Shown here piece after piece: positions 7,643 to 16,353 of a DNA stretch of 44,580 bases (position 1 is the stretch's first letter; each line of letters starts with the position of its first letter). The stretch is from an uncultured Eubacteriales bacterium (GTDB lineage Bacteria > Bacillota > Clostridia > Peptostreptococcales > Anaerovoracaceae), in assembly GCA_900542245.1 (NCBI GenBank), contig UQMQ01000003.1:1-44580 (forward strand), read 5' to 3'. The position numbers were made by a program, and so were the translations under genes. The notes below the pieces were generated by a model, which saw only the letters and a list, made by a program, of their open reading frames with translations, searched no databases and was not told the DNA's origin.

Positions 7643-7703
7643 GTGTTCTTTTTCTGCGTCACACGCAAGATCCGAACACGCAGCAACCGAAAGGAGAAAT
7701 TCT

Positions 7704-9398
7704 GTGGCTTACGACGGAATCGTTACCCGGGCAGTCGTCCGGGAACTGCAAAACAACATTTTACTGGGAAAAATCGAAAAGGTTTATCAGCCGGAGGCGG
7801 ATGAACTGGTCTTTCATATTCACACCAAAAGCGGCAACCGCAAGCTCTTCGCCTCCGCAGGCTCGGCACATGCGCGGCTGCATTTCATCGAATCCAATCC
7901 GGTCAATCCACCGGCGCCGCTTTCGTTCTGCATGCTGCTGCGCAAGCATCTGCAGGGCGGGCGCATTACCGCTGTCAAGCAAAAGGATTCGGAACGTATC
8001 ATCGAGATCTCACTCGAAACCCTAAATGAACTCGGCTTTACGGTTTCCAAAAAGCTGATCTTTGAGATCATGGGCAAGCACAGCAATATCGTGCTGGTCG
8101 ATCTGGCAAGCGGCAAGATCATCGACGCCATCAAGCGGGTTTCCTTTGATGTCAACCGCGTGCGGCAGATCCTGCCGGGTCTTGCTTATCAATACCCGCC
8201 GGCACAGGACAAGCAGCCGTTTCGCGAAATTACCGCGGAGGCGGTCGCCGCCCTGCCGCCGGACAGCAAAGCGATCCTGCAGAGCATCGGTGGTATTTCT
8301 CCCGCCTTTGCCGGAGAACTGGCGCTGCACACAGGTGCGGACCGAGCCGCCTATTTTGAACAGGTCAAGGCGCAGATTGAGGCAGGCATCCCTGCCGCCT
8401 ATGTTTACGAGGATGACAAACAGCATCCGGTAGAATTCTATCCGGTACCGCTGACCGACTACGAAGCAAGCTGCGCGGAACTGTCCTTTGACAGCATGAG
8501 TGCCGCGCTCGCCTATTATTTTTCCAAAAAAGAATCCTCCAATCAAGGTCGGCAAAAATCGCACGACCTGATCAAAGCGGTAACGGCAAGTCTTGATAAG
8601 ATGTACCTGAAGAAAAAACGTCTCTCCGAGGATCTGCTCAAGGCGGAGAACTCCGAAGATTTGAGGCTGTTCGGCGAACTCTTGACCGCAAATCTGCATC
8701 TGGTGCAGCCGGGCATGCGCGCCGTTCGCGTCCTCAACTATTACGATGGCAAGGAGATCGAGATCCCGCTGGACGTCAAACTGCCGCCTGCCAAGAACGC
8801 GCAGCATTATTTTAAAAAGTACGCAAAGGCCAAGACTGCCGTCAAGGAAAAGCAGATCCAGCTCTCAGAGAACGACAATGAGATCAATTATCTGGAATCG
8901 GTCCTTGCGTTTCTGGAAAACACTGAGGACGTCAAGGAGATCGAGGCGCTACGTACGGAACTGGTTGAAACCGGATACTTACGCCGCCGCAAGCAGTCCG
9001 GCGGCTTCCGCGAAAAAAAATACAAACTGGAGCCGTACAAATACACGCTGACCAACGGTATGACCGTTCTTGTCGGCCGCAACAATAAAGAAAACGACAT
9101 TCTGACACTCAAGACTGCAGGCAATAAAGATCTATGGCTGCATACCAAGGATATTCCCGGTTCCCACGTCATTGTGCAGTGCGGCGGCGTCCAACCGGAC
9201 GAAGCAGCCATCTTTGAGGCAGCCGCCATCGCCGCCTATCACAGCAAGGCGCGCGGCTCTGAAAACGTGCCGGTCGATTACGTTCCTGTCAAATACGTCA
9301 AAAAACCAGCAGGCGCCAAACCCGGCATGGTCATCTTCACCAATAACCGCACCGTATGGGTCAACCCCAAGCTGCCGGAGCAGGAAACAAAAGCGTAA
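7704..9398 (+). CDS. rqcH: RqcH (NFACT) ribosome quality control protein
   Basis: Binds obstructed 50S subunits and adds C-terminal Ala tails to stalled nascent chains, the bacterial counterpart of Rqc2/NEMF; formerly called fibronectin-binding protein. The 564-residue product has the NFACT-N domain (YDGIVTRAVVRELQ; the HARLHF segment), coiled-coil regions near the middle, and the conserved block LPPAKNAQHYFKKYAKAK. The NFACT-R domain follows (NDILTLKTAGNKDLWLHTK, then DIPGSHVIV). I choose the GTG at 7704 because AAGGAG lies before it and the family start is M-[AF]-[FY]-DGI; the longer frame from 7605 would overlap the toxin promoter region. It is followed by a bidirectional terminator. Confidence 0.94.
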   Translation: MAYDGIVTRAVVRELQNNILLGKIEKVYQPEADELVFHIHTKSGNRKLFASAGSAHARLHFIESNPVNPPAPLSFCMLLRKHLQGGRITAVKQKDSERIIEISLETLNELGFTVSKKLIFEIMGKHSNIVLVDLASGKIIDAIKRVSFDVNRVRQILPGLAYQYPPAQDKQPFREITAEAVAALPPDSKAILQSIGGISPAFAGELALHTGADRAAYFEQVKAQIEAGIPAAYVYEDDKQHPVEFYPVPLTDYEASCAELSFDSMSAALAYYFSKKESSNQGRQKSHDLIKAVTASLDKMYLKKKRLSEDLLKAENSEDLRLFGELLTANLHLVQPGMRAVRVLNYYDGKEIEIPLDVKLPPAKNAQHYFKKYAKAKTAVKEKQIQLSENDNEINYLESVLAFLENTEDVKEIEALRTELVETGYLRRRKQSGGFREKKYKLEPYKYTLTNGMTVLVGRNNKENDILTLKTAGNKDLWLHTKDIPGSHVIVQCGGVQPDEAAIFEAAAIAAYHSKARGSENVPVDYVPVKYVKKPAGAKPGMVIFTNNRTVWVNPKLPEQETKA

Positions 9399-9430
9399 AG
9401 CCTTTTCATCAAAAACCCAAAAACAAAAGC

Positions 9431-9457
9431 AGAGAGCCGATAAACGGCTCTCTTTTT
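9431..9457. terminator. Bidirectional terminator between rqcH and ispH-rpsA
   Basis: AGAGAGCCG / CGGCTCTCT stem with TTTTT on the plus side and an A-rich stretch on the other, placed between two convergent genes. Confidence 0.85.
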
Positions 9458-9470
9458 GTCGAAGCTTTGC

Positions 9471-11435
9471 TTATTCTTCGTCGTCTTCCTCATAATCGTC
9501 TTCCACATCGTCTGCAGGCGCATCCAGCGTCTGCTTGATGCTGAGGCTGATTCTCTTTCTCTCGGTATCGATGTCGAGAATCTTCGCATCTACAGTCTGT
9601 CCAACGGTTAATTCGTCCGCGATGTCGTTCACTCTCTTGTGCGCAACCTCGGAGATATGTACCAGTCCGTCAAGACCCGGTTCCAGTTCAACGAATGCAC
9701 CGTATTCTTTGATCTGCACAACCTTACCGGTTACGACCTGTCCGATCTGATACTTTTCGTTGATCACAGACCATGGCTCCGGTGTTGTCTGCTTTAAGCC
9801 AAGGGAGATCTTACCCTTTTCATCATTCATGGATAAAATCTTGACCTTAACCTTGTCGCCAATGGAGAGCACTTCCTGCGGGTGCTTCAGCTTGCCCCAG
9901 GAAATTTCGGAAATGTGAAGCAGTCCGTCGATGCCGCCCAAGTCAACAAATGCGCCGTAGTCGGTAAATCTCATAACAGTACCTTCTACGATATCGCCGA
10001 CCTGCAGCTTGTCCCAGACTTCTTTCATTCTCTGTTCTTTTTCCTCTGTAAGAATGATCTTGTGGGAGAATACAGCTCTGCCTCTCTTCTGATCCACTCT
10101 GGTCACTCTGACCGGAAGCTCCTGACCGATAAACTCTTCCGCGTTTTCAACATATTTGTCGGAAAGCTGGGACAGAGGAATAAATCCGGATACTTCTTTA
10201 TATGCCGCAATTACGCCACCATTCACCTGCTTAACCACTTTCACGTTAATGATAGATTTGTTTTCAAGCGCTTCAACAATTTCATTCCAGTGTTCATTCA
10301 CTTCTAATTTCTTCTTAGAAAGTAAAATCACGCCGTCACCGTCATCTGTCTTGATAACTTTCGCCTGGATTTCATCGCCCTCTTTGAATAAATCTGTCAG
10401 CTTCTGGTCTCCTTCCAATGTTACTTCTTCTTTCGGAATCACTCCGTCTTTTTTGCATCCCATGTTAACGATGATCTCTTTATCAGTAACTTGATGTACC
10501 TTTCCGTTAACAGTTTCGCCGATTCTTGGTAGTCTTAAGGACTTTTCGATGTCGTCCATTAAGTCCATCATGTTCATTTCAGTGATGTTTTCACTCATGG
10601 TAGCAATAACCTCCTTAATTACGCATTCAGGCGTCGATGCACCTGCTGCAACTCCTATTTTATTATATTTTGCGATTTTGTGCAACGGTAAATCTTCGAT
10701 TTTTTCAATAAAATATACTTTTTTGCAGGTTTTTTTTGCGATTTCGGCGAGTTTTTGCGTATTGGAGCTGTTATGCCCTCCGATGACAATAAAACAATCA
10801 CACATTTTTGCCAGTTTCATACAGCTGTTCTGCCGCAGTGTCGTTGCATTGCAGATGGTATTATGGATTTGTGCTTTCTTTCCGGCCGCTGCAAAGACCG
10901 CCGTCACTTCATCGAGTAGCTCGCGGCGAATCGTCGTCTGGCAGACAACAAACAGGTTGTCCGCATGTATGCGGCGTGCCTCTTCAGCAGTATGCACCAC
11001 CAGCGCAGTGTTCTCACACCAGCCGTTGATGCCGCGCACCTCCGGATGCGCCGCATCGCCAAGGATCACGATCTGATAGCCTGCGGCATAAGCCTCCTCT
11101 ACCAGGTCGTGGATTTTTTTTACAAACGGGCAGGTCGCGTCCACGATATGAATGCCGCGCCCGGCTGCCTCTGTAAAGAAGTCCTTCGACTCTCCGTGTG
11201 AGCGCACGATCAGTGTATCCTCCGCCGCCACCTCTTCCAAATGCGCGGCAATGTGTACGCCTTGCGCCTGCAGGGCATCGGTCACGGTCCGGTTGTGGAT
11301 CAGCGGACCCCAGGTGTACAGCGCGCCTGTCGTTTTGCCGCAGCGCTTTTGTTCGATCTCTCTTTCCGTTTTTTCCATGGCCTGTTTGACGCCGAAACAA
11401 AAACCGGAATTCTGCGCAAGTAAGATTTGTTTCAT
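9471..11435 (-). CDS. ispH-rpsA: IspH-ribosomal protein S1 fusion
   Basis: The N-terminal part (about residues 1-280) is 4-hydroxy-3-methylbut-2-enyl diphosphate reductase, the last step of the MEP isoprenoid pathway. Its three 4Fe-4S cysteines are visible at 13 (GFCFGV), 102 (DATCPF) and 195 (HNTICNATT). The rest carries four S1 RNA-binding repeats, starting near GETVNGKVHQV, SIINVKVVKQV, GDIVEGTVMRF and GQVVTGKVVQI, and ends in an acidic tail. The fusion is known in Clostridia and is not an assembly artefact: the frame is continuous over 654 residues. It lies 17 bases after a SPOR-domain gene, so the two are probably cotranscribed. Confidence 0.96.
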   Translation of the reverse strand: MKQILLAQNSGFCFGVKQAMEKTEREIEQKRCGKTTGALYTWGPLIHNRTVTDALQAQGVHIAAHLEEVAAEDTLIVRSHGESKDFFTEAAGRGIHIVDATCPFVKKIHDLVEEAYAAGYQIVILGDAAHPEVRGINGWCENTALVVHTAEEARRIHADNLFVVCQTTIRRELLDEVTAVFAAAGKKAQIHNTICNATTLRQNSCMKLAKMCDCFIVIGGHNSSNTQKLAEIAKKTCKKVYFIEKIEDLPLHKIAKYNKIGVAAGASTPECVIKEVIATMSENITEMNMMDLMDDIEKSLRLPRIGETVNGKVHQVTDKEIIVNMGCKKDGVIPKEEVTLEGDQKLTDLFKEGDEIQAKVIKTDDGDGVILLSKKKLEVNEHWNEIVEALENKSIINVKVVKQVNGGVIAAYKEVSGFIPLSQLSDKYVENAEEFIGQELPVRVTRVDQKRGRAVFSHKIILTEEKEQRMKEVWDKLQVGDIVEGTVMRFTDYGAFVDLGGIDGLLHISEISWGKLKHPQEVLSIGDKVKVKILSMNDEKGKISLGLKQTTPEPWSVINEKYQIGQVVTGKVVQIKEYGAFVELEPGLDGLVHISEVAHKRVNDIADELTVGQTVDAKILDIDTERKRISLSIKQTLDAPADDVEDDYEEDDEE

Positions 11436-11452
11436 ATCGTTTCTTCCTCTGA

Positions 11453-12040
11453 CTATCCCTCCATGGCAGCGATAAACACCTCGCTGACGTTCTTTTCCTT
11501 CGCCTCCTGCAAAGCCTGCAGGGCGCTTTCTTTTTGCTCTGTCACCGGACTCAGTACTTTGAATACGCTGTCGATCTCGACAACCCTCGTCTTGATGCCT
11601 TTCGCCTGCAAAGCATCAGACAACTCCTGCGCTGCCGCCTTCGTCGAAAAAGCGCCGAACTGCAGCACGTAGCCTTCCTTCTGCTGCTTGCCGTCTGCTT
11701 CCGCTGCGGCTTTCTCGTCCGTTTGCCCTGCGGCGTCTGCCTGATTGGCAGCGTCTGCTTGACTTGCGGCATCTGCCTGGTTGGCAGTGGTTTCCTCTTT
11801 TGCAGAGTCTTGCTGCGCAGAGGTTTTCGCCGCATCTTTGGATTTTTGTTCCGCCAGCTTCTGCACAGGACTCTCCTCTGCATTGTAGCCGATCAGCGGC
11901 CCGATGACAAAACGCGCAGTCAAGAATCCGAGTCCGACGGTCAAAGCTATTATACCAAAGAACAGCCATAATTTCATCCTCGAATTTTCAACTGCGGTTT
12001 TTCTTTTTCTGACTTTTCGTCTGATTTTCCTGCCCGTCAT
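11453..12040 (-). CDS. SPOR-domain membrane protein
   Basis: Probable peptidoglycan-binding envelope protein. The 195-residue product has a basic cytoplasmic start (TGRKIRRKVRKRK), one transmembrane helix near residues 22-45, a low-complexity Ala/Gln/Asp linker, and a C-terminal SPOR domain (YVLQFGAFSTKAAAQELSDAL...VFKVLSPV). SPOR domains bind glycan strands lacking stem peptides, at division septa or during sporulation. The linker holds tandem six-residue units (NQADAA, SQADAA, NQADAA, GQTDEK). The ATG at 12040 follows GAGGAGGAAG. The role in this organism is not shown by the sequence. Confidence 0.85.
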   Translation of the reverse strand: MTGRKIRRKVRKRKTAVENSRMKLWLFFGIIALTVGLGFLTARFVIGPLIGYNAEESPVQKLAEQKSKDAAKTSAQQDSAKEETTANQADAASQADAANQADAAGQTDEKAAAEADGKQQKEGYVLQFGAFSTKAAAQELSDALQAKGIKTRVVEIDSVFKVLSPVTEQKESALQALQEAKEKNVSEVFIAAMEG

Positions 12041-12082
12041 CGCGCTTCCTCCTCGCAAGTCCATGTTTTCACAAATCTATCT

Positions 12083-12098
12083 TACATATATCTATGTA
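12083..12098. repeat. Inverted repeat upstream of the SPOR gene
   Basis: TACATA-TATC-TATGTA, a 6-4-6 palindrome in the 125-base gap between the last pilus-locus gene and the SPOR gene. It could be an operator; no regulator can be assigned. Confidence 0.4.
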
Positions 12099-12165
12099 GA
12101 CTTGACGAGGTTTATGTCCGTACTTTTTTTCGAGCAAAGGGGTGATCGGAGCATCAGCGTGCGTC

Positions 12166-12702
12166 TCAGCACAGCCCACTGACTGCGATCTCCTCCCGCC
12201 ATTGCTGCAAACTGCCGAGCACCTGTTCATTGCCGCAGGAACGCATCTGCAAAAGCTCCTGCAGCGCCGCAAGATAATCAGCGCCGCAAGGCGATGTCAA
12301 ACGCTTCATCGACTGCAGCAAGGTCAGCAGACGCTTGTGCGGGTTTTCCATTCTGTCTTTGTCAGTTGGAATAAACAAAAGCTGCATCTCCGTATAATCC
12401 CGTTTGGCGTACAAAGTATCCATGCTCAACACATAATCAGCAGGAAAAAGCAGATGATCCCTGCATATATCCTGCATCCGCAGCAGCGCGCCGGCGGCTC
12501 GAAGCGCCTGATCCGCAGTCAAATGTTTACATTGGCGCAGGCACTGCAGACCTGCGGTATGGTACACGCCGAAGCAGTATTTCCTGCCGCGGTAAAGATC
12601 CATCGGTAAAACCGCGCGGCAGCTGCCGCTGAGCAAAATATCTCTGATGCAGACCGACGCCAGACGCTCTTTTTTGAGACTGACAGTCACTGTATTTTTC
12701 AC
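12166..12702 (-). CDS. DUF6382-like protein at the end of the Tad operon
   Basis: A 178-residue protein resembling the DUF6382 region that in Firmicutes Tad loci is often fused to an FHA domain; no FHA domain follows here. It opens with VKNTVTVSLKK and has no transmembrane segment or signal peptide. The GTG at 12702 is preferred: the upstream TadE-like gene's TAA ends one base before it and GGAGG lies just upstream. The family assignment is by general resemblance and position only. Function unknown; probably an accessory cytoplasmic component of the pilus machine. Confidence 0.55.
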   Translation of the reverse strand: MKNTVTVSLKKERLASVCIRDILLSGSCRAVLPMDLYRGRKYCFGVYHTAGLQCLRQCKHLTADQALRAAGALLRMQDICRDHLLFPADYVLSMDTLYAKRDYTEMQLLFIPTDKDRMENPHKRLLTLLQSMKRLTSPCGADYLAALQELLQMRSCGNEQVLGSLQQWREEIAVSGLC

Positions 12703-12703
12703 A

Positions 12704-13378
12704 TTATCCTCCTCCGCAGACCAGACACGCCGTATAGCCCTTGCCCTGCGCATCTCTCTGCTCCATTTCCAGCTTCAAGGTTTCGCCGTCCTCATACTGC
12801 CGCACATAGCGGCAGTCTTTTTTGTGATAGCGGTATCCGTATTTGGGAAATACGATAACCGGAACACTGTCTTCCCCTTCGGAGAAAGCATGCGCCGGCA
12901 AAGGCTGATAGGTACGCGCAGCGCCTGTAAAGCCTCTGCACAAAAGTCCCTGTGTAAAGCAGATTTTACCGTAAATACCAATGGGATTGCGCACTTCGAA
13001 AATCGCCTCCGTATCGACAGCGATCAGCTCTTCCATCGTCGTGTTTCGTTCTGCAGTTTCGTAAAGATAGTCAAAGTTTCGTATTCGGAACTGCTGCAAT
13101 GCGGGATTGTCCTTGCGGACCGCCGCAGCCATATTCCATTCGCAAAGGGAAACTACGTTCAAATCATGATATGCGTTTAAGGCTATCTTTCTCGTTTCCT
13201 GACAGGTCCTATATCCGATGTTTTCGCAGATGCCGATGATGCGAATCACCAATGCCAGCGCAATGACACAAAGAATGAAAACCGGCAGCGTCAAGGCGGC
13301 CTCCACCAGATAGCTGCCTCTTTTATGCCTGCTCCTCTTGTTTCGTGCCCGTTTTGTCATAAGTTTCTGTAAATTCAT
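12704..13378 (-). CDS. TadE-like pseudopilin with long C-terminal domain
   Basis: Minor pilin-like protein of the Tad system. A basic leader is followed by RGSYLVEAALTLPVFILCVIALALVI, the TadE-type hydrophobic helix with its conserved Glu shortly after the Gly. A larger domain of about 180 residues follows, with paired cysteines near the end (CRYVRQY, TACLVCGGG). The start is uncertain: three in-frame ATGs (13390, 13378, 13360) lie inside the end of the preceding gene and none has a strong ribosome site. I choose 13378. The overlap implies translational coupling. Confidence 0.75.
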   Translation of the reverse strand: MNLQKLMTKRARNKRSRHKRGSYLVEAALTLPVFILCVIALALVIRIIGICENIGYRTCQETRKIALNAYHDLNVVSLCEWNMAAAVRKDNPALQQFRIRNFDYLYETAERNTTMEELIAVDTEAIFEVRNPIGIYGKICFTQGLLCRGFTGAARTYQPLPAHAFSEGEDSVPVIVFPKYGYRYHKKDCRYVRQYEDGETLKLEMEQRDAQGKGYTACLVCGGG

Positions 13379-14642
13379 ATGCTTTTCCATTGATACGCAG
13401 CGTGTAATGCAAGCCTGTGTAATAGTCCGCCAACAAAAAACTCTCGTTGTACAGATATTTGAGATTGATCTGCATCAGATCCATCATGCGCAAAACCCGC
13501 GTTTCCTGCGGCAGCGCCGCGACGAAAATTTTCAGATACGCCTCATAGCTCTGTCCTTCGATGGTCTGCGGTCTGATAAAGCCGCTCTGCAGCGGATCGG
13601 CAGGCTCCCCTGCTTCCTCCCCGCCGCCATTCCCCTCGTTCGCATCGTCTCCGCTGAAGTCGAGCGCCAGCACGTTTTCTAGGGAAATCGCCCAGTTGTC
13701 GTCCTGCTTGATGAGGGGGACTCGTTCGCCTGCCTCCAGAATCCGCAGATCATTTTCGGCCTCCAAAAGCGCCCAGCTTTCAAGGATCAGAGCCTGTGTC
13801 AGCGCCGCTGCCGGTCCCGGTGTGATCGCCTGCGCCGCTGCCATCGCAGCCTCTCTTTTGGCGGGGCAGCTGTAAAGATAAGCGAGATTCAGACCGTTTC
13901 GCACGATTTTGAGCATACGGCGTACATAAGTTTTTGCCCGTTCGTCATCCGGCTTGCCGCTGAGCAGATACTCGACTTCATTTTGAAAAAAGGTTTCTCC
14001 CAGTGACGCCGCCGTTTCTGCGTCTGTCTGCGCGTGACGAAAATAGGTAAAGATGTACTTTGTATCTGCAGCCCTGGATACCATTTGCGAAAGAGAGATT
14101 TCTGTTTTGATCTGCCGGATCAGCGCTGTCAGATCCACGCCTCTGCTGCTCCCTGCAGACGGCAGGCTATCCAGAATCCAGCGACTGCTGATCCTCCGAT
14201 TGGTCTCTGTGCTTGCAGCGGAGGCGGTCTCCTGCGTCGGCGCAGGCAGCGGCTGCGGTTTGACGCCGGACAGCACTGCCGCCCGAATCTGCCGCTCAAA
14301 AATATCCGTTTCTGTGATGCCAAAGCCGTCCAGCGTTGCCGCTGCGCCTTGCTGATGCAGATAGGATTTGCCGCGGCAGGTATAGTCCGCGTATAGATTC
14401 AGCTTATGCTCTGCCAGCAGCGGATCGGCGTAAAAGGCAAAGATGCCATAGCGCTCCTTGAGCGTACGGTCATACTCGCCCAGAATGCTGCGTCCCCAAA
14501 GGGCACCGAAGCTGCGGACGGTACTGCCGATGGCTGCCTGACCGGAGGCGTAGATCACTGCATAGACCAGGATCATCATCGCACAGAGACTGATGGTCAG
14601 CAGAATGATGTAGGAACCCCTTTTATTATGTAGCCGTTTCAA
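13323..14642 (-). CDS. DUF5702-type TadG-like envelope protein
   Basis: A 439-residue protein with a short basic start and one N-terminal transmembrane helix (GSYIILLTISLCAMMILVYAVIYASG), then a long extracytoplasmic domain. It resembles the DUF5702 proteins found in Firmicutes Tad loci, in the position of TadG. An Ala/Thr-rich linker and a Gly/Glu-rich stretch (residues about 330-345) interrupt the domain. The start is a TTG at 14642 overlapping the tadE stop (TTGA), with AGGAGG 7 bases upstream. Role, perhaps pilus anchoring or assembly, is inferred from context. Confidence 0.7.
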   Translation of the reverse strand: MKRLHNKRGSYIILLTISLCAMMILVYAVIYASGQAAIGSTVRSFGALWGRSILGEYDRTLKERYGIFAFYADPLLAEHKLNLYADYTCRGKSYLHQQGAAATLDGFGITETDIFERQIRAAVLSGVKPQPLPAPTQETASAASTETNRRISSRWILDSLPSAGSSRGVDLTALIRQIKTEISLSQMVSRAADTKYIFTYFRHAQTDAETAASLGETFFQNEVEYLLSGKPDDERAKTYVRRMLKIVRNGLNLAYLYSCPAKREAAMAAAQAITPGPAAALTQALILESWALLEAENDLRILEAGERVPLIKQDDNWAISLENVLALDFSGDDANEGNGGGEEAGEPADPLQSGFIRPQTIEGQSYEAYLKIFVAALPQETRVLRMMDLMQINLKYLYNESFLLADYYTGLHYTLRINGKAYEFTETYDKTGTKQEEQA

Positions 14643-14860
14643 TCGATGTCCTCCTGCCCGCTGCCTTCGATCCCCTGCTGCACGCGGTCCTGCAAGCGGA
14701 TCCAATTGCTTTCCATCGGCGTGAAGATCTGATAGCGGTTTTCGTCATGCGTTTCGATCTGCATCGAAAGCGCCTGATAAAACTGCATCATCAGGGCGAT
14801 CAGTGCAAGCATAATCAGGAAAGTCAGCGGGAATAACAGTGTCGCTTCTATGAATTTCAT
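14639..14860 (-). CDS. TadE-like small pseudopilin
   Basis: A 73-residue protein beginning MKFIEATLLFPLTFLIMLAL, the TadE-type motif with Glu at residue 5 just before the helix but almost no leader. The remaining 40 residues are polar. The short N-terminus leaves little or no prepilin signal to cleave. It sits between the Flp pilin and the DUF5702 gene, whose start overlaps its stop. Confidence 0.75.
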   Translation of the reverse strand: MKFIEATLLFPLTFLIMLALIALMMQFYQALSMQIETHDENRYQIFTPMESNWIRLQDRVQQGIEGSGQEDID

Positions 14861-14879
14861 GTATTATCCCTGCACTCCC

Positions 14880-15056
14880 TTAGAATTTTGCATTGCTGAG
14901 GGAACCGAAGGTATCCTCAACAAAGTCTGTGATCTGTGTCTTGAAAATCAGCCCCAGCGTCACCGCAATCGCGATGAGGATCGCTACCTGGATCATTTCC
15001 ATGCCGCGGCGATTCATCCGCAGCCGTTTCCTTATCCACTTCGCTCTATTTTTCAT
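14880..15056 (-). CDS. flp: Flp-type IVb pilin
   Basis: Probable major pilin of the Tad apparatus. The 58-residue precursor has a basic leader ending MNRRG, then MEMIQVAILIAIAVTLGLIF and a short polar tail (TQITDFVEDTFGSL). This is the Flp1-like family pattern, with cleavage expected after Gly. AAAGGAGATAAA precedes the ATG at 15056; an in-frame ATG 15 codons earlier lacks a site. A separate prepilin peptidase is needed but is not in this window. Confidence 0.85.
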   Translation of the reverse strand: MKNRAKWIRKRLRMNRRGMEMIQVAILIAIAVTLGLIFKTQITDFVEDTFGSLSNAKF

Positions 15057-15125
15057 TTTATCTCCTTTCTTGTCGTTTGTTTTTCCTTTTCTCGTGAGCA
15101 CCTTCTGCGCCTGCGAGAGGCAAAG

Positions 15126-15617
15126 CTACATCTGCATCATCGCGGGTGCCGCGGTCATGATGATCAAGGCGATCAGAAAGATGCCCAGCGGGAAACTCAT
15201 CTTACTCTCTGCCATTCTGATTCTGGCAAGCGTAATCTGCTTGCGGGCAGTCCAAAGCGCCTCACTCTGCTCCTGCAGCTTCTCCCACAGGGCGCTGCCT
15301 TTACTCTGATTTTCCTCCAGAATTCCTGTCACGCGGTTTAGCTCCTTCACATGGGAGAACCGGCTGAACCTGCGAAATGCCGTCAGCAGACTTTCTCCGG
15401 TTCTGGCGGTATCCTGCCGCAGCTTAACAAAGGATTCTGTGAAATAATTCTTTTCCTTTTGGGGCAGCAGCTCGTAGCCATCTGCAATCCGCTGCAGCGC
15501 ATCCGCAAGAACCATGCCGCTGCCGGTAAGCAGCAAAAGCTGGTTGAGAAAGCCCGGCAAAGCATACAGAATCTCCGTCTGCTGCTTCTCCTGCAATTTT
15601 TTGTTCTTAGATCTCAA
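15126..15617 (-). CDS. tadC: TadC-like inner-membrane platform protein
   Basis: Half of the polytopic platform that works with the TadA ATPase. The 163-residue product carries a T2SSF-type domain (LPGFLNQLLLLTGSGMVLADALQRI) and a C-terminal transmembrane helix (MSFPLGIFLIALIIMTAAPAM). It is shorter than classical TadC (about 280-300), lacking the first transmembrane pair. The start is TTG at 15617, overlapping the tadB stop by 11 bases, with AAAGG upstream. Confidence 0.8.
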   Translation of the reverse strand: MRSKNKKLQEKQQTEILYALPGFLNQLLLLTGSGMVLADALQRIADGYELLPQKEKNYFTESFVKLRQDTARTGESLLTAFRRFSRFSHVKELNRVTGILEENQSKGSALWEKLQEQSEALWTARKQITLARIRMAESKMSFPLGIFLIALIIMTAAPAMMQM

Positions 15618-16353
15618 TTTGATTGATCCTTTCCATCATCCAGAACGCGCAGGCAATGAGCAGTACGGCAAAGGTCGTGATGATCAGGCCGCTGCGCGTT
15701 TCATACATCACCTGCAGATAGGCGGGCGCAGTCACACGCATCAGCAGCACCATGGCAAACGGCGCCGCCGCAACGATCCGGCTCTCAAAGGCTTTCTGCG
15801 CCATCATGGTCTTGAGTTCAGCTTCGAGCTGAATCTTATCCCCGATGATTGTTGCCGCGCGATTCATTGCACGCGCCAGATCTCCGCCCGATGCTCTGCA
15901 AATCTCATAGACATTGACAAAATCCGCAATGTCCGCCAGCCCGCTTCGCATGGCAAAGTCGCGCAAGACCGGCAGCTCGTCCTCTCCGCCCTGCTGCATA
16001 CGCTTAAGCATGTAGGACAACTCCTGCATCATATCATCTTTTTCATCATAAGTACTGCGGCAGAAGCTTTGCGCTTCCGCAAGCCCCTCTGTCATCGGTC
16101 TGCCTGCGGAGACCGCCGAGGAAAGCGCATAGAGCACGTCGCGAAACTGCAGGAGCAGCGCCTCCTGTCTCCGGCTTTGCACATGCCTGCGGTAAAGCGG
16201 GAAAAATCCAAGCAGCAATGCACTGCACAGCAAGGCGACACCGATGCGGTCATAAAACAAAAGACCAATGCTGCTTCCGGCGGCCAGCACATATGCAGTA
16301 AACCGCAGTCTGCTCTCAAACGTCAGCGCTGCATGCGCATAATCCCTGCACAT
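15607..16353 (-). CDS. tadB: TadB-like inner-membrane platform protein
   Basis: Second platform subunit. The 248-residue product has two N-terminal transmembrane segments, a cytoplasmic T2SSF domain (FRDVLYALSSAVSAGRPMTEGLAEA ... ICRASGGDLARAMNRAATIIGDK) and two C-terminal transmembrane helices. The SxxxSAGxP and GGDL signatures fit TadB. The ATG follows AAAGGAG and lies inside the last codons of tadA, with which it overlaps by 38 bases. Confidence 0.88.
   Translation of the reverse strand: MCRDYAHAALTFESRLRFTAYVLAAGSSIGLLFYDRIGVALLCSALLLGFFPLYRRHVQSRRQEALLLQFRDVLYALSSAVSAGRPMTEGLAEAQSFCRSTYDEKDDMMQELSYMLKRMQQGGEDELPVLRDFAMRSGLADIADFVNVYEICRASGGDLARAMNRAATIIGDKIQLEAELKTMMAQKAFESRIVAAAPFAMVLLMRVTAPAYLQVMYETRSGLIITTFAVLLIACAFWMMERINQIEI

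Noticed and set aside
7605..7703. N-terminal extension of rqcH from an ATG at 7605
   Set aside because: It overlaps the toxin promoter, has no ribosome site, and the family start matches the GTG at 7704 with AAGGAG upstream.
9471..11435. IspH-S1 as an assembly or frameshift artefact
   Set aside because: The frame is continuous and the fusion is known in Clostridia.
12069..12272. Small minus-strand reading frame of 67 codons
   Set aside because: It overlaps the DUF6382-like gene in another frame, has no ribosome site and no recognisable pattern.
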